Source of the DNA: Hymenobacter psychrotolerans DSM 18569
GTDB lineage: Bacteria; Bacteroidota; Bacteroidia; Cytophagales; Hymenobacteraceae
Direction of reading: 5' to 3'
DNA: 64,000 nucleotides
Assembly (NCBI RefSeq): GCF_900142395.1
Contig: NZ_FRAS01000003.1
Coordinates: 1 to 64,000, forward strand
The translations under genes and the position numbers were made by a program. Below the pieces are notes generated by a model, which was given only the letters and a program-made list of their open reading frames with translations, was not told where the DNA came from and ran no database searches. Below, piece by piece: positions 36,329-46,296 of the stretch (the first letter of the stretch is position 1; each line of letters begins with the position of its first letter).

Positions 36329-39300
36329 ATGTCAGTAGCTCCTGCAGCTCCCTATAAGCCCCAGAACCATATCCGCATCGTGACGGCGGCCGCCCTGTTT
36401 GACGGGCACGACGCCGCCATCAATATCATGCGCCGCATCATCCAGAGCAGCGGCGCCGAAGTTATTCACCTGGGCCACAACCGCTCGGTGCAGGAAATCG
36501 TGGACTGCGCTATTCAGGAAGATGCCCAGGCCATTGCCATTACCTCCTACCAGGGCGGCCACAACGAGTACTTCAAGTACATGTTTGACCTGCTGAAGGA
36601 GCGCGGCGCCGGCCACGTGAAAATTTTCGGCGGCGGCGGCGGCGTCATTCTGCCCACCGAAATCGAAGACCTGGAAGCCTACGGCATCACCCGCATCTAC
36701 TCCCCCGACCACGGCCGCGCCATGGGCCTGCAGGGCATGATCAACGACCTGCTCCAGAAGTCAGACTTCCCCACCGGCCAGAACCTGAATGGGGAGGCTG
36801 GTCACGTAAAGGAGAAAGACGCCCGCAGCATCGGCCGCCTGATTTCCGCCGCTGAGAACTTCCCCGAGGAGTTTGAGCGCGTAAAAGGCCAACTAATTGC
36901 TAGCTTCCAGCAAGCTGAGTTTGGCTCTGACCAGCGTATAAATGCTGCTTCCTCGGAACCCAAGAAAGCGCCTATTCTGGGTATCACGGGCACGGGCGGT
37001 GCGGGTAAGTCGTCATTGGTAGATGAGCTGGTGCGCCGTTTTCTGCTCGATTTTCCGGAGAAGACCATTGCCATCATTTCCGTAGACCCCAGCAAGCGCA
37101 AAACCGGCGGTGCCCTGCTCGGCGACCGAATCCGGATGAACGCCATCAACTCGCCGCGGGTGTACATGCGCAGCCTGGCCACGCGCCAGAGCAACCTGGC
37201 CCTGAGCAAGTACGTGCAGGACGCCGTGGACGTGGTGCGCGCCGCCGACTTCGACCTGATCATCCTCGAAACCTCGGGTATCGGCCAGTCAGACACCGAA
37301 ATCATTGAGCACTCCGACGCCAGCCTCTATGTAATGACGCCCGAGTACGGCGCGGCCACCCAGCTGGAGAAAATCGACATGCTCGATTTCGCCGACGTCA
37401 TTGCCCTCAACAAGTTCGACAAGCGCGGCGCCCTGGACGCCCTGCGCGACGTGCGCAAGCAGTACCAGCGCAACCACCAGCTCTGGGACAAGCCCCTGGA
37501 CGAGATGCCCGTGTTCGGTACCATCGCCTCGCAGTTCAACGACCCCGGCATGAACCGCCTGTACCGGACCGTACTGGCCACCGTAGAAGCCAAGACGGGC
37601 GCGGCCTTTGCCTCCCACCTCGAAACCTCCGCCGAGCAGTCGGAGAAAGTGTATATCATTCCGCCGCACCGCACGCGTTACCTTTCTGAAATAGCCGAAA
37701 CCAACCGCCAGTATGACCAGTGGGTTCAAAAACAAGCTGACACTGCTCAGCAGCTCTATGGAATCAAGCAAGCCATCGGAGCCGTCGAAAGCCTCGGAAA
37801 CGCCGCTGGCGAACCTGGCAGCGGGCACGGCAGCCACGCACCCGGAGCAGGAAGCCTCGTGGCCGGCCTGGAGAGCACCTTCCAGGAAATCAAGCTCCGT
37901 CTGGACGGGCAAAATTGGAAGCTCCTGGAGACCTGGCCGCAGAAGGTAGCCGCCTACAAAGCCCCCGAGTTCATCTTTAAGGTGCGCGACAAGGAAATCC
38001 GCATCCAGACGCACACCACCAGCCTCAGCAATCAGCAGATTCCGAAGGTGAGCCTCCCCCGCTACACCGCGTGGGGCGACCTGCTGCGCTGGCAGCTGCA
38101 GGAAAACGTACCCGGCGAATTCCCTTATACCGCCGGCGTATTCCCCTTCAAGCGCGAAGGCGAAGACCCTACCCGTATGTTTGCCGGTGAAGGTGGCCCC
38201 GAGCGTACCAACCGCCGCTTCCACTACGTATCGGCGGGCCTGCCGGCCAAGCGCCTGAGCACAGCTTTCGACTCCGTAACGCTCTACGGCGAAGACCCCG
38301 ACCTGCGGCCCGACATCTACGGCAAAATCGGCAACGCCGGCGTAAGCATTGCCTGCCTCGACGACGCCAAGAAGCTCTACTCGGGCTTCAACCTGGCCAA
38401 CCCCACCACGTCGGTATCGATGACCATTAACGGTCCGGCGGCTACGCTGGCGGCCTTCTTCATGAACGCGGCCATCGACCAACAGTGCGAGCTGTACATT
38501 AAAGAGCAGGGCCTCGAAGCGGAGGTTGACGCCAAGATCAACCAAATCTACCAGGAGAAAGGGCTGGCGCGCCCCTGCTACCAGGGCGAGCTGCCCGCCG
38601 GCAACGATGGCCTGGGCCTCATGCTGCTCGGCGTAACCGGCGACCAGGTGCTGCCCGCCGACGTGTACGCCACCATCAAGGCGCGCACGCTCAGCCAGGT
38701 GCGCGGCACCGTGCAGGCCGACATCCTCAAGGAAGACCAGGCCCAGAACACCTGCATCTTCTCCACGGAGTTTGCCCTGCGCCTCATGGGCGACGTGCAG
38801 GAGTACTTCATCAAGGAGAAGGTTCGCAACTTCTACTCGGTGTCGATTTCCGGCTACCACATTGCCGAGGCCGGGGCCAACCCCATTACCCAGCTGGCCC
38901 TCACCCTCAGCAACGGCTTCACCTTCGTGGAGTACTACGTGAGCCGGGGCATGGACGTGAACGACTTCGCCCCCAACCTCTCGTTCTTCTTCTCCAACGG
39001 CATCGACCCGGAGTACGCCGTGATAGGCCGCGTGGCGCGCCGCATCTGGGCCAAGGCCATGAAGCTGAAGTACGGCGCCAATGCCCGCTCGCAGATGTTG
39101 AAGTACCACATCCAGACCAGCGGCCGGAGCCTACACGCCCAGGAAATCGACTTCAACGATATCCGCACCACGTTGCAGGCCCTCTACGCCATCTACGACA
39201 ACTGCAACTCCCTGCACACCAACGCCTACGATGAGGCCATTACCACGCCCACCGAGGAATCGGTGCGCCGGGCCATGGCCATCCAGCTCATCATCAACCG

Positions 39301-39802
39301 GGAGCTAGGCCTGGCCAAAAACGAAAACCCGCTGCAGGGCTCCTTCATCATTGAGGAGCTGACCGACCTGGTAGAGGAAGCCGTACTCACCGAATTCGAC
39401 CGCATCACCGAGCGGGGCGGCGTGCTGGGCGCCATGGAAACCATGTACCAGCGCGGCAAAATTCAGGAGGAAAGCATGCACTACGAGATGCTCAAGCACA
39501 CGGGCGAGTATCCCATCATCGGCGTGAACACCTTCCTTTCCTCGAAAGGCTCGCCTACTATCGTTCCCGCCGAGGTTATCCGCGCCACGGAAGAGGAAAA
39601 GCAGTATCAAATCACGATGCTTCAGAACCTGCACGCCCGCAACGAAGGCACCGCCGAGCAACGCCTGAAGCAGCTGCAACAAGTAGCCATTGCCAACGGC
39701 AACCTCTTCGAGGAACTCATGGAAACCGTGAAGTTCTGCTCCCTCGGGCAGATTACGAATGCCCTGTTTGAGGTGGGCGGGCAGTACCGCCGGAATATGT
39801 AA
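36329..39802 (+). CDS. icmF: Fused isobutyryl-CoA mutase/G-protein chaperone
   Basis: A 1157-residue fusion for cobalamin-dependent acyl-CoA rearrangement. The N-terminal B12-binding domain has [15 protein letters not shown] (DxH motif) and [14 protein letters not shown] MeaB-type GTPase follows with [18 protein letters not shown], then [12 protein letters not shown] and [14 protein letters not shown]. The C-terminal substrate-binding mutase barrel has [32 protein letters not shown] and [17 protein letters not shown]. The domain order is the IcmF signature and differs from separate MutA/MutB subunits. A Gly-rich segment near residues 490-510 links GTPase and mutase. The enzyme carries its own chaperone for cofactor loading. 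Confidence 0.95.
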   Translation: MSVAPAAPYKPQNHIRIVTAAALFDGHDAAINIMRRIIQSSGAEVIHLGHNRSVQEIVDCAIQEDAQAIAITSYQGGHNEYFKYMFDLLKERGAGHVKIFGGGGGVILPTEIEDLEAYGITRIYSPDHGRAMGLQGMINDLLQKSDFPTGQNLNGEAGHVKEKDARSIGRLISAAENFPEEFERVKGQLIASFQQAEFGSDQRINAASSEPKKAPILGITGTGGAGKSSLVDELVRRFLLDFPEKTIAIISVDPSKRKTGGALLGDRIRMNAINSPRVYMRSLATRQSNLALSKYVQDAVDVVRAADFDLIILETSGIGQSDTEIIEHSDASLYVMTPEYGAATQLEKIDMLDFADVIALNKFDKRGALDALRDVRKQYQRNHQLWDKPLDEMPVFGTIASQFNDPGMNRLYRTVLATVEAKTGAAFASHLETSAEQSEKVYIIPPHRTRYLSEIAETNRQYDQWVQKQADTAQQLYGIKQAIGAVESLGNAAGEPGSGHGSHAPGAGSLVAGLESTFQEIKLRLDGQNWKLLETWPQKVAAYKAPEFIFKVRDKEIRIQTHTTSLSNQQIPKVSLPRYTAWGDLLRWQLQENVPGEFPYTAGVFPFKREGEDPTRMFAGEGGPERTNRRFHYVSAGLPAKRLSTAFDSVTLYGEDPDLRPDIYGKIGNAGVSIACLDDAKKLYSGFNLANPTTSVSMTINGPAATLAAFFMNAAIDQQCELYIKEQGLEAEVDAKINQIYQEKGLARPCYQGELPAGNDGLGLMLLGVTGDQVLPADVYATIKARTLSQVRGTVQADILKEDQAQNTCIFSTEFALRLMGDVQEYFIKEKVRNFYSVSISGYHIAEAGANPITQLALTLSNGFTFVEYYVSRGMDVNDFAPNLSFFFSNGIDPEYAVIGRVARRIWAKAMKLKYGANARSQMLKYHIQTSGRSLHAQEIDFNDIRTTLQALYAIYDNCNSLHTNAYDEAITTPTEESVRRAMAIQLIINRELGLAKNENPLQGSFIIEELTDLVEEAVLTEFDRITERGGVLGAMETMYQRGKIQEESMHYEMLKHTGEYPIIGVNTFLSSKGSPTIVPAEVIRATEEEKQYQITMLQNLHARNEGTAEQRLKQLQQVAIANGNLFEELMETVKFCSLGQITNALFEVGGQYRRNM

Positions 39803-39875
39803 CTTAAGCCGTTTACCTCACTGAGCCGCATAATGACATATTGCAGCTAAACATCACTTCCTTAATTTTTCTTTT

Positions 39876-41096
39876 ATGATCAAAATAAAAAAAGTTGAAA
39901 TCAACAATTACAAGTCTTGCATAAAAACAAAATTTGATATTAACACTAATCTAACAACACTCATTGGAGCCAATAGTGTAGGCAAAACAAATATCTTGAA
40001 TAGCCTGCAATTATTGAAGAAAAATAATAGAAATAGATATTTTCACAGAAAAGAACTGGCCGACTCTCAATCTCATACAAAATTAACCCTGCAGCTTGAA
40101 ATAGATGGTGAAATGTATAATTTACAATCAGACATATATTATGAAACAAACGAGAATAATACTGAAGATATTTATTCTTCAGAAATAAAGATTAAAAATA
40201 TTTCTACTGCAGGCAATAAATGGCTCGGCATTGACGACGAACTATACGAACTCGTTGATTATGCAAATAAAACAAACAAAAATCTCTCAAAACTGGAGAT
40301 TGAACATTTTTTACCTCGAAGATCCGACAATAATATAAATAATATTTTTGCCATTAAACTAATTCAATACCTCACTAAAATAAGTTATTATAGCGCAACT
40401 CAGTTTTCTGATCCTACTAAGTGCCCTATATCACTTGAGTTGGAAGATTCAAAATTAATAAGACCATATCGCAAAAATGGAGTACATGATCTTTTTATTT
40501 ATGATCTTTATAAATCATTTAAAACCAACAAGAAAGCTTTTCTAAGATATTTGAATACTATCAACAAAAATGGCATCGGATTAATAGACGACATAACCTT
40601 CCTAGACTATTCTGTTCCTAGCAGTTCTTATAAAGTAAGAACTGGTGGACAGATGCAAAAAATAGAAAAAACTAAAAATATTGTAGTTCCCTCAATAACA
40701 GTAGACAATTTAAGCTTATCTCCAAACCAATTATCTGAGGGAACTTTCAAAACATTAGCCCTTATATTTTATATCATGAATGATGACAGCGACTTACTTC
40801 TGATAGAAGAGCCCGAAGTTTGCGTGCATCACGGCTTATTGAGCAGCGTGATTGAATTAATAAAAATACAGTCGAAAAATAAGCAAATATTTGTCAGCAC
40901 TCATTCTGATTATATATTAGATAAGTTACTTCCTGAAAATATCGTACTTGTAAAAAAAACAAGAGAAACTGGAACAACTGCAGAGACATTAACAAAATCA
41001 TTGTCAAAAAACGATTTCAAGGCACTTAAAGAATATCTGGAAGAATCAGGAAATTTGGGTGAATATTGGAAAGAAGGAGGTTTTGAAAATGAGTAA
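39876..41096 (+). CDS. AAA ATPase of the RecF/AAA_15 type in an AT-rich island
   Basis: A 406-residue SMC/RecF-like ATPase. Walker A GANSVGKT is at residues 31-38 after VEINNYKSCIKTKFDINTN. The signature-like QLSEGTFKTLAL precedes Walker B LLLIEEPEVCVHH at about residues 307-319, and the switch histidine is in FVSTHSDYIL. It has no C-terminal TOPRIM domain, unlike OLD proteins. That activity may be supplied by the overlapping downstream gene. Base composition is about 30% GC by eye, and codons such as ATA, TTA and AGA are frequent, unlike the neighbours. Acquisition by transfer is likely, and a phage-defence role is inferred. Confidence 0.85.
   Translation: MIKIKKVEINNYKSCIKTKFDINTNLTTLIGANSVGKTNILNSLQLLKKNNRNRYFHRKELADSQSHTKLTLQLEIDGEMYNLQSDIYYETNENNTEDIYSSEIKIKNISTAGNKWLGIDDELYELVDYANKTNKNLSKLEIEHFLPRRSDNNINNIFAIKLIQYLTKISYYSATQFSDPTKCPISLELEDSKLIRPYRKNGVHDLFIYDLYKSFKTNKKAFLRYLNTINKNGIGLIDDITFLDYSVPSSSYKVRTGGQMQKIEKTKNIVVPSITVDNLSLSPNQLSEGTFKTLALIFYIMNDDSDLLLIEEPEVCVHHGLLSSVIELIKIQSKNKQIFVSTHSDYILDKLLPENIVLVKKTRETGTTAETLTKSLSKNDFKALKEYLEESGNLGEYWKEGGFENE
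41074..41080 (+). promoter_or_regulatory. Strong Shine-Dalgarno site inside the ATPase gene
   Basis: AAGGAGG ends 8 bp before the ATG of the downstream gene. Genes elsewhere in this window almost never show such a site, so the pair appears adapted to a different translation context. Confidence 0.7.
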
Positions 41097-41664
41097 GATT
41101 AAGTGCATAGGAATCATCGCTGAAGACGACAGTGATTTTGAATGTTCTAAAATAATAATCAAAAGAATAATCAATAAAAACATCCCTTTTAAGAAAGCTA
41201 TAGGAAATGGTTGTGGAAAAATGAAACGAAAAGCAGCAGCATATGCTGTTGACCTAAAAAAAAGAGGCTGCGATATGTTAATCCTTATACACGACCTAGA
41301 TAGAAATAATTTAACCGATCTGCGCATCGAATTAGAAAAAAAGCTAGAAAAAAGCCCCATTTGCACTCAACTAATTTGCATTCCAATTGAAGAAATTGAA
41401 GGATGGTTCCTTAGCGACCCTGACGGAATTGCAGAAATTTTTAATCTAAAAACAAAACCCAAAATCAAGGGAAGTCCTGAAAGCGTTACTTCACCGAAAG
41501 AAACATTAGAAAAAATGGTCCGATTGCAGTCTGAAAACAATACGATATACTTAAACACTAAGCATAATAAGGTACTTGCAGAAAAACTATCTATAGACCT
41601 TATGAAGAGCAAATGTCAATCCTTTGAGCAGCTTCATAAATTTGTGGCAGGCCAGAAATATTAG
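41089..41664 (+). CDS. DUF4276/TOPRIM-like protein paired with the ATPase
   Basis: A 191-residue acidic-site protein. The pattern is GIIAEDDSDFE near residues 8-18, ILIHDLDRNN near 65-74, and PIEEIEGWFLSD near 99-110. This order of one early glutamate, a DxD pair and a late E-rich motif matches DUF4276 and TOPRIM-like metal sites used by nucleases. The ATG overlaps the ATPase stop (ATGAGTAA), implying translational coupling. The whole gene is AT-rich like its partner. It is probably the effector half of a two-gene system comparable in layout to other ATPase-plus-TOPRIM defence modules. The family assignment is by motif only. Confidence 0.75.
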   Translation: MSKIKCIGIIAEDDSDFECSKIIIKRIINKNIPFKKAIGNGCGKMKRKAAAYAVDLKKRGCDMLILIHDLDRNNLTDLRIELEKKLEKSPICTQLICIPIEEIEGWFLSDPDGIAEIFNLKTKPKIKGSPESVTSPKETLEKMVRLQSENNTIYLNTKHNKVLAEKLSIDLMKSKCQSFEQLHKFVAGQKY

Positions 41665-41828
41665 TTTATCCCCGAACTGGCGCGAGTTCAGGCGTAGCCA
41701 TAACTCGTGATCTGCCTTGAGTTGGAGGTTGTACTGCTACCTCACCAGCGGCAAATCCAGAACCGCGTCGCCTAGAGCAATCCAAGTGGCGCGGCTTATT
41801 TGTATCGTACCAGCACCCCCAAAACGCA

Positions 41829-41858
41829 AACCGGCCCACTCACACGAGCGGGCCGGTT
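41829..41858. terminator. Terminator-like hairpin between convergent genes
   Basis: AACCGGCCCACTC pairs with GAGCGGGCCGGTT with one mismatch around a 4-nt loop. Weak T tracts lie on both sides. It closes the region between the DUF4276-like gene and the gene at 41876. Confidence 0.65.
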
Positions 41859-41875
41859 CTCATTTCACCCAACCC

Positions 41876-42547
41876 CTACACTGCTGCACCACCTCTCCCG
41901 CCCGTCGTTACCAGCTTGCGGGCCTGGGTGTAGCCGTTGTACAGGCTCCGGTCCAGCAGCTTGAAGGCTTTCATATCGGCGTCCAGCTGGCGCACCTCGT
42001 CCATCAGGGCATCCACCAGCTCTTCCAGCGCGGCCCCGGCCACCACCCGCTCGTTGATGGTTTTGCGCGTGGCGGGCTGGGCCGTTTTGAAGGCAGCCAG
42101 CGCGTCGCGCAGCGGCTGCAGGGCTTTGGCCGTGAGGCCCTGCTTGGCCAGCTCCGGCACCACCTCGGGGCGGGCGGCACTGGCCAGCACCGCCTCTACT
42201 ACCGCCGCGAAGGCCAGGGGCCGCAGCTTCCGCAGCTGCTTGCCGCTGAGCGTGGCCGAAGCCAGCAGGTCGTTGTCCTGGAGGCGGGTGGCAATGCGGC
42301 TCAGCGGGCCCAGCAGGGCCGGCAGCAGCTCCAGCAGCGTCTTTTTGGCCGTCTTGGCGTCCTCCGTCAGGTTTTTGGTGCGCCGCGCCGTGCCCGCCCG
42401 GGCGCCGTCTACCTGGGCATAGTGCGCCGTCACCTCGTCGGCCTGCTCGGCGGCGGCTTCACTGACCGCCAGCGCGTCTTTGTTTTCCGTCAGATACTCC
42501 ACCACCTGCCCACACATCACTAACTGGTCTTCTCTGTCCTTATCCAT
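41876..42547 (-). CDS. Helical protein of unknown function
   Basis: A 223-residue protein, almost wholly alpha-helical and rich in Ala, Leu and charged residues, with LTEDAKTAKKTLLELLPALL and AALEELVDALMDEVRQLDA. There is no signal peptide or membrane segment, so coiled-coil packing is likely. I do not recognise it. The ATG at 42547 is used; five codons upstream in the same frame are less likely. It is transcribed away from the 21-bp repeat array. Confidence 0.7.
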   Translation of the reverse strand: MDKDREDQLVMCGQVVEYLTENKDALAVSEAAAEQADEVTAHYAQVDGARAGTARRTKNLTEDAKTAKKTLLELLPALLGPLSRIATRLQDNDLLASATLSGKQLRKLRPLAFAAVVEAVLASAARPEVVPELAKQGLTAKALQPLRDALAAFKTAQPATRKTINERVVAGAALEELVDALMDEVRQLDADMKAFKLLDRSLYNGYTQARKLVTTGGRGGAAV

Positions 42548-42647
42548 ACAACTAGTATACATAGCAGAACCGCTCCGCCCGGCGTGATAAGCCCCTGCTT
42601 ACCGCATCCAAAATATCCGAATTACCCAACAATACCAACCCATCCCG

Positions 42648-42893
42648 CATACCCTCCGACCAACACAAAACACCCTCCGACTAAAGCAAAACACCTCCCC
42701 ACCAACACGAAACACGTCCCGACTAACACAAAACACCATCCGACCGAGATGAAACACTCTCCGTCTGATTGAAAACACCTTCCGAGCAAAGCAAAACACC
42801 TCCCGACCAGCCTGAAACACCTCCCAGGAAATCAAAAACACCTTCCGACTACCCAAAAACACCTCCCGTCCAAAGCAAAACACCCGCCGGGGA
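42648..42893. repeat. Exact-period 21-bp tandem repeat array
   Basis: Eleven units at strict 21-bp spacing, with the AACAC core starting at 42669, 42690, 42711 and so on to 42879, plus a degenerate unit at 42648. Each unit has a conserved half (AAACACCTCCCGAC) and a variable half. No indels break the phase. Read on the minus strand it encodes a heptad of the type GREVFCF in an open frame. It lies between divergent genes. Confidence 0.88.
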
Positions 42894-42924
42894 GTGTGCC
42901 AATCCCCCCTCGCAACCACGTCTG

Positions 42925-42966
42925 GCTCCCCCTCTCCCTTAGGTGAGGGGGCCGGAGGGGTAAGGC
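42925..42966. repeat. REP-like CCCTCTCCC palindromic element
   Basis: CCCCTCTCCCTTAGGTGAGG, then GGGCCGGAGGGG, an imperfect inverted repeat of the kind dispersed in many bacterial genomes. In one frame it translates to the frequent LTPPAPSPKGEGE. Confidence 0.5.
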
Positions 42967-42987
42967 AGCCGAAGCCCGGCAATTGCC

Positions 42988-42995
42988 TAGCTTTG
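42988..42995 (+). promoter_or_regulatory. -7 element immediately before the PBP start
   Basis: TAGCTTTG, an exact consensus match, ends 4 bp before the ATG at 43000. Transcription would begin at or near the start codon, giving a leaderless mRNA. Alternatively translation begins at the TTG at 43021. Confidence 0.5.
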
Positions 42996-42999
42996 CCCC

Positions 43000-44826
43000 A
43001 TGCGCACGGCTTTCACAAAGTTGGGAAATATTCTGCTGGCAGTTCTGGCGGTGCTAACCGCCTGCTCCTCGCCCGACCAGCAAACCAGCGTACCCACCCA
43101 GGACCCCGAAACCGGTGAGGAGTACACCCGCCGCCGCGTGGTCGTGGCCGACTCCCTGATCCGCGGCCGCATCCTCGACCGCAACGACTCGGTGCTGGTA
43201 GATACCCGCGCCTACTTCGTGCTGAAGCTCCCGCGCCGCCCTCCGCTCGATACGCTTGCCCTGGGCCAGCTGCTGGGCTGGGACTCCACCACCGTCCGGC
43301 GGCGCATTGCGGAGGCGCTGCCCTACCCCGGCGCGCGGCCGGCCTCCGGGGTGCAGCTCCGCCTTACGGCCAAAGAGCTGCAGCGCGTGCGCCGCGACAG
43401 TGCCGCCTGGCCCACGCTCACGCTGGGGCGGCGGCAGCAGCGCGCATACACCAGCACAGCGGGCGCCGCCGTGCTGGGCTACCGAAGCACCGAGGCCCAG
43501 GCCTTCTTCAACCAGGCCAAGCGCTACCGGCGCGGCCGGTTTTACCGCCTGCGCAACGGCGGCGTAGAAACCTACTACAACGGCCTGCTCACCGGCCGCC
43601 ACGGCTACCTGCACCCGCTGCTTGATGCCAAAGGCCGGCAGCATGGCACCTGGGCCCAGGACACCACCTTCCAACAGGGCCAGGACCTGCACCTCACCCT
43701 CGATGTGAAGCTGCAGGCCTACGCCGAGAAGCTGATGGGCAACCGCAAAGGCTACCTCGTGGCCCTCGACCCGCGCACCGGCGAAATCCTGGCCTACGTG
43801 TCGGGGCCGGTGTACGACGCGGCCACCATCACGGCTCCCGACCGGGCCGGGGTGCGCGCCGAGCTGCTGGAGCACGAGAACATGCCGCTGCTGAACCGGC
43901 CCGCCATGCTGGCCAACCCGCCCGGCTCGGTGTTTAAGCTGGTGAATGCCGCCGTGGCCCTGCAGCTGGGCGCCATCACGCCCACCACCGCCTTCCGCTG
44001 CGACCAGTCGCTGATCAGCTGCGTGCATCACCACCCCACCGCCAAATCCCTGACCACCGGCCTCAAGTACAGCTGCAACCCCTATTTCTACCAGGTGATG
44101 CAGAACCTCATCAGCCGCGTGCCCGACAGCCTGGTGCAGGATACGGTGGGCGCCCGCCACGCCAACCTGGCCGAGTGGCGGCGCTACGTACGCTCCTTCG
44201 GGCTCGATTCGGTGCTGGGCGTGGATCTGCCGCGCGAAGCTCCCGGTTTCCTGCCCACCCCCGCCTACTACGACAAGGCCCGCCGCACCCGCAACTGGAC
44301 CTACCGCTCCATCTACTCGCTTAGCGTGGGGCAGGGCGAAATCAACCTGACGGGCCTGCAGATGGCCAACATGGCCGCCATCATTGCCAACCGTGGCTGG
44401 TACTACGCGCCCCACCTGGTGCGCGGCATCGGCCAGGGCGGGCCGTTACACCGCTTCACCGAGAAGCGCCGCACCCTCATCGACAGCGCCCACTTCGCGG
44501 CCCTGATACCCGGCATGGTGGCCGTGATGCAGCGCGGCGGCACCGCCGACGCCTCCAGCCTCGCCGATGTGGGCATTACGGTGGCGGGCAAAACCGGCAC
44601 GGTGCAAAACGATGAGGGCGACGACCACGCCGCCTTCGTCGGCTTTGCCCCGGCCGACAACCCCAAGATAGCCGTGGCCGTGTACCTCGAAAACGGCGGT
44701 TTCGGGGCCACGGCCGCCGCACCCTGCGCCGTGATGGTGATGGAAAAGCACTTGCGCGGCTACATCGCGCCCAAGCGCAAGCGCTGGGAGAAGCGTATCC
44801 AAAACCGGGCGAAGAGTGGGTATTAG
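43000..44826 (+). CDS. PBP2-like class B penicillin-binding protein with a lipobox
   Basis: A 608-residue peptidoglycan transpeptidase resembling PBP2/MrdA. The dimerisation part includes RGRILDRNDSVLVDTRAYFV. The transpeptidase domain has SxxK in PPGSVFKLVNAA, SxN in KYSCNPYFYQ, and KTG in VAGKTGTVQN. The N-terminal hydrophobic segment ends in LAVLTACSSPD, a plausible lipobox, so the protein may be lipidated rather than held by a transmembrane helix. No mre, rodA or ftsW genes are near, so this may be a second, accessory PBP2. The basic C-terminal tail ends RAKSGY. Confidence 0.9.
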   Translation: MRTAFTKLGNILLAVLAVLTACSSPDQQTSVPTQDPETGEEYTRRRVVVADSLIRGRILDRNDSVLVDTRAYFVLKLPRRPPLDTLALGQLLGWDSTTVRRRIAEALPYPGARPASGVQLRLTAKELQRVRRDSAAWPTLTLGRRQQRAYTSTAGAAVLGYRSTEAQAFFNQAKRYRRGRFYRLRNGGVETYYNGLLTGRHGYLHPLLDAKGRQHGTWAQDTTFQQGQDLHLTLDVKLQAYAEKLMGNRKGYLVALDPRTGEILAYVSGPVYDAATITAPDRAGVRAELLEHENMPLLNRPAMLANPPGSVFKLVNAAVALQLGAITPTTAFRCDQSLISCVHHHPTAKSLTTGLKYSCNPYFYQVMQNLISRVPDSLVQDTVGARHANLAEWRRYVRSFGLDSVLGVDLPREAPGFLPTPAYYDKARRTRNWTYRSIYSLSVGQGEINLTGLQMANMAAIIANRGWYYAPHLVRGIGQGGPLHRFTEKRRTLIDSAHFAALIPGMVAVMQRGGTADASSLADVGITVAGKTGTVQNDEGDDHAAFVGFAPADNPKIAVAVYLENGGFGATAAAPCAVMVMEKHLRGYIAPKRKRWEKRIQNRAKSGY

Positions 44827-45185
44827 GAAGCTGGCACAGGTGGGGTAGCAATAGGTATACGGCCTGCCTGAAGCGCTGCGTAAAACGCCCAGGCTTACGG
44901 CCCACTCTCCTTCCTATCCCGGGCCGCCTTTCTCGTAAGCGCTGTGCGCCATACCCCGCACCTATGACACCCGGAATCCGGCAGCAGCTTCAGCGACGTG
45001 GCGGCCCTTCCTTGCCCACCACGAAGTTTCCGCCGCGCAGCACCGCTTCTGCCATTTTCGTTTGGCCGGCAGTTCTACACTTATGCGCCGTAGCATGTGG
45101 GCAGCAGGCGGCCTTAGCTGAGTATGGGGGCTGATATTTCGTGCTAAGCCATAACTTGCCGCTCTCCCCACACTCTTTCCTACGT
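44827..45185. other. Intergenic region without a gene
   Basis: Roughly 360 bp with no convincing open frame, terminator or known RNA. A TAACTTGC near the 3' end, one base off the -7 box, could belong to the next gene. Confidence 0.45.
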
Positions 45186-46127
45186 ATGCGCTTCGCCCGT
45201 TCGTTTGCCTGGTCTTTTCTTCCTTTTGCGGCGCTGCTGGTAGCGGCCGGCTATTCGCCTACTGCTCCTGCGCCCGCTGTGGCCGCTTTCACGCAGGGCA
45301 TCATCACCACCAAGGTTTCGCTGCCCGGCAACCCCTACGACAAATACCTCAGCAAGCTCGACCCGGCCAAGGGCAACCTCCAGGCCCAAATGCAGCAGCT
45401 GGCCGCCGGCCTCACGCCGGCCGAGCAGCAGAAGTTTCAGGCGGAAGCCGCCAAGCTCAGCCCGGCCATGACCATCGGGGCGCTGATGCTGCCGCGCAAG
45501 GGCACCATTTACTGCCGGGGCCAGGAAGCCCGCGCCACCACCGACGCGCTGACCTATCACCTGGAAAACTACTTCAACAACGCCACCAACAAGGGCCTGC
45601 TGCTGCTGTCTTCCCAGTCGACGCCCCAGACCGTGAACTACACCTACGACGCGGCCTCGGTGAAGAAAACCTGGCAGACCATTGTGGTAACGGCCCAGGA
45701 CTACACCTCGAAAACCGGCCCCGAAACGGCCCTGGTAGCCGGCTACCTCAGCAAAAAAACGGTATACACCCTCAAGCCGGGCGCCGCTGCCACCACTACC
45801 GAGCCCGGCCAGATATCCGACAAGCCCGTTGCCCTCGACGTCTGGACTTCGGCCCAGATTCCGCAAAGCCTCAACTTTGCGCACCCCGTGTACGTGGCCG
45901 AAGCCCACGGCATCACCCGGCTGGTAGTATACTTCGATAAGGAGCGCAAGCAGCAGCTGGTGTACGAGTTTGCCAGCGTGCAGCCCAAAGCCATTACCGA
46001 CCAGGACCTGAAAATCAAGACCACGGCCCCGGTGCTCGACTATGCCAAGGACGAAATGCAGGTGGCTATGAAGACGCTGGCCCTGATGATGGGCGGTGGC
46101 CCTCAGCCAGCCGGCTCCGACGACTAA
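45186..46127 (+). CDS. Secreted protein of unknown function
   Basis: A 313-residue exported protein: signal peptide of about 30 residues, then YDKYLSKLDPAKGNLQAQMQ, a helix-rich section with AGLTPAEQQKFQAEAAKLSP. A beta-rich half follows with GALMLPRKGTIYCRGQEARA and LVVYFDKERKQQLVYEF. The second half resembles DUF4412-like secreted proteins, but this is tentative. The ATG at 45186 starts the signal peptide. Confidence 0.7.
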   Translation: MRFARSFAWSFLPFAALLVAAGYSPTAPAPAVAAFTQGIITTKVSLPGNPYDKYLSKLDPAKGNLQAQMQQLAAGLTPAEQQKFQAEAAKLSPAMTIGALMLPRKGTIYCRGQEARATTDALTYHLENYFNNATNKGLLLLSSQSTPQTVNYTYDAASVKKTWQTIVVTAQDYTSKTGPETALVAGYLSKKTVYTLKPGAAATTTEPGQISDKPVALDVWTSAQIPQSLNFAHPVYVAEAHGITRLVVYFDKERKQQLVYEFASVQPKAITDQDLKIKTTAPVLDYAKDEMQVAMKTLALMMGGGPQPAGSDD

Positions 46128-46296
46128 CCGTTCCGCGCCGGGCCGCCGGCCTCCCATGCAGCACCGCCCGGACGTATTCGGGCGGTGTCTTCGTTTTCGG
46201 CTAACCGGGAGTAAACGCCGGGGAGGCTGGCTACGTATTGCGGCAGCCCGTATTTTCAAGCTTTCTTTCCGTCTCTCTCCAGCTATTGAACACGGC

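Noticed and set aside
37289..39109. 606-codon open frame antisense to icmF
   Set aside because: Mirror of strongly biased codons in a verified gene. The translation is low-complexity V/G/H/A-rich with no domain.
39814..41745. Attachment sites of the AT-rich island (TACCTCAC at 39814-39821 and 41738-41745)
   Set aside because: An 8-bp match in two windows of this size is not far from chance, and no integrase is present.
42648..42893. CRISPR array
   Set aside because: The period is 21 bp including the variable half, too short for repeat plus spacer, and no cas genes are present.
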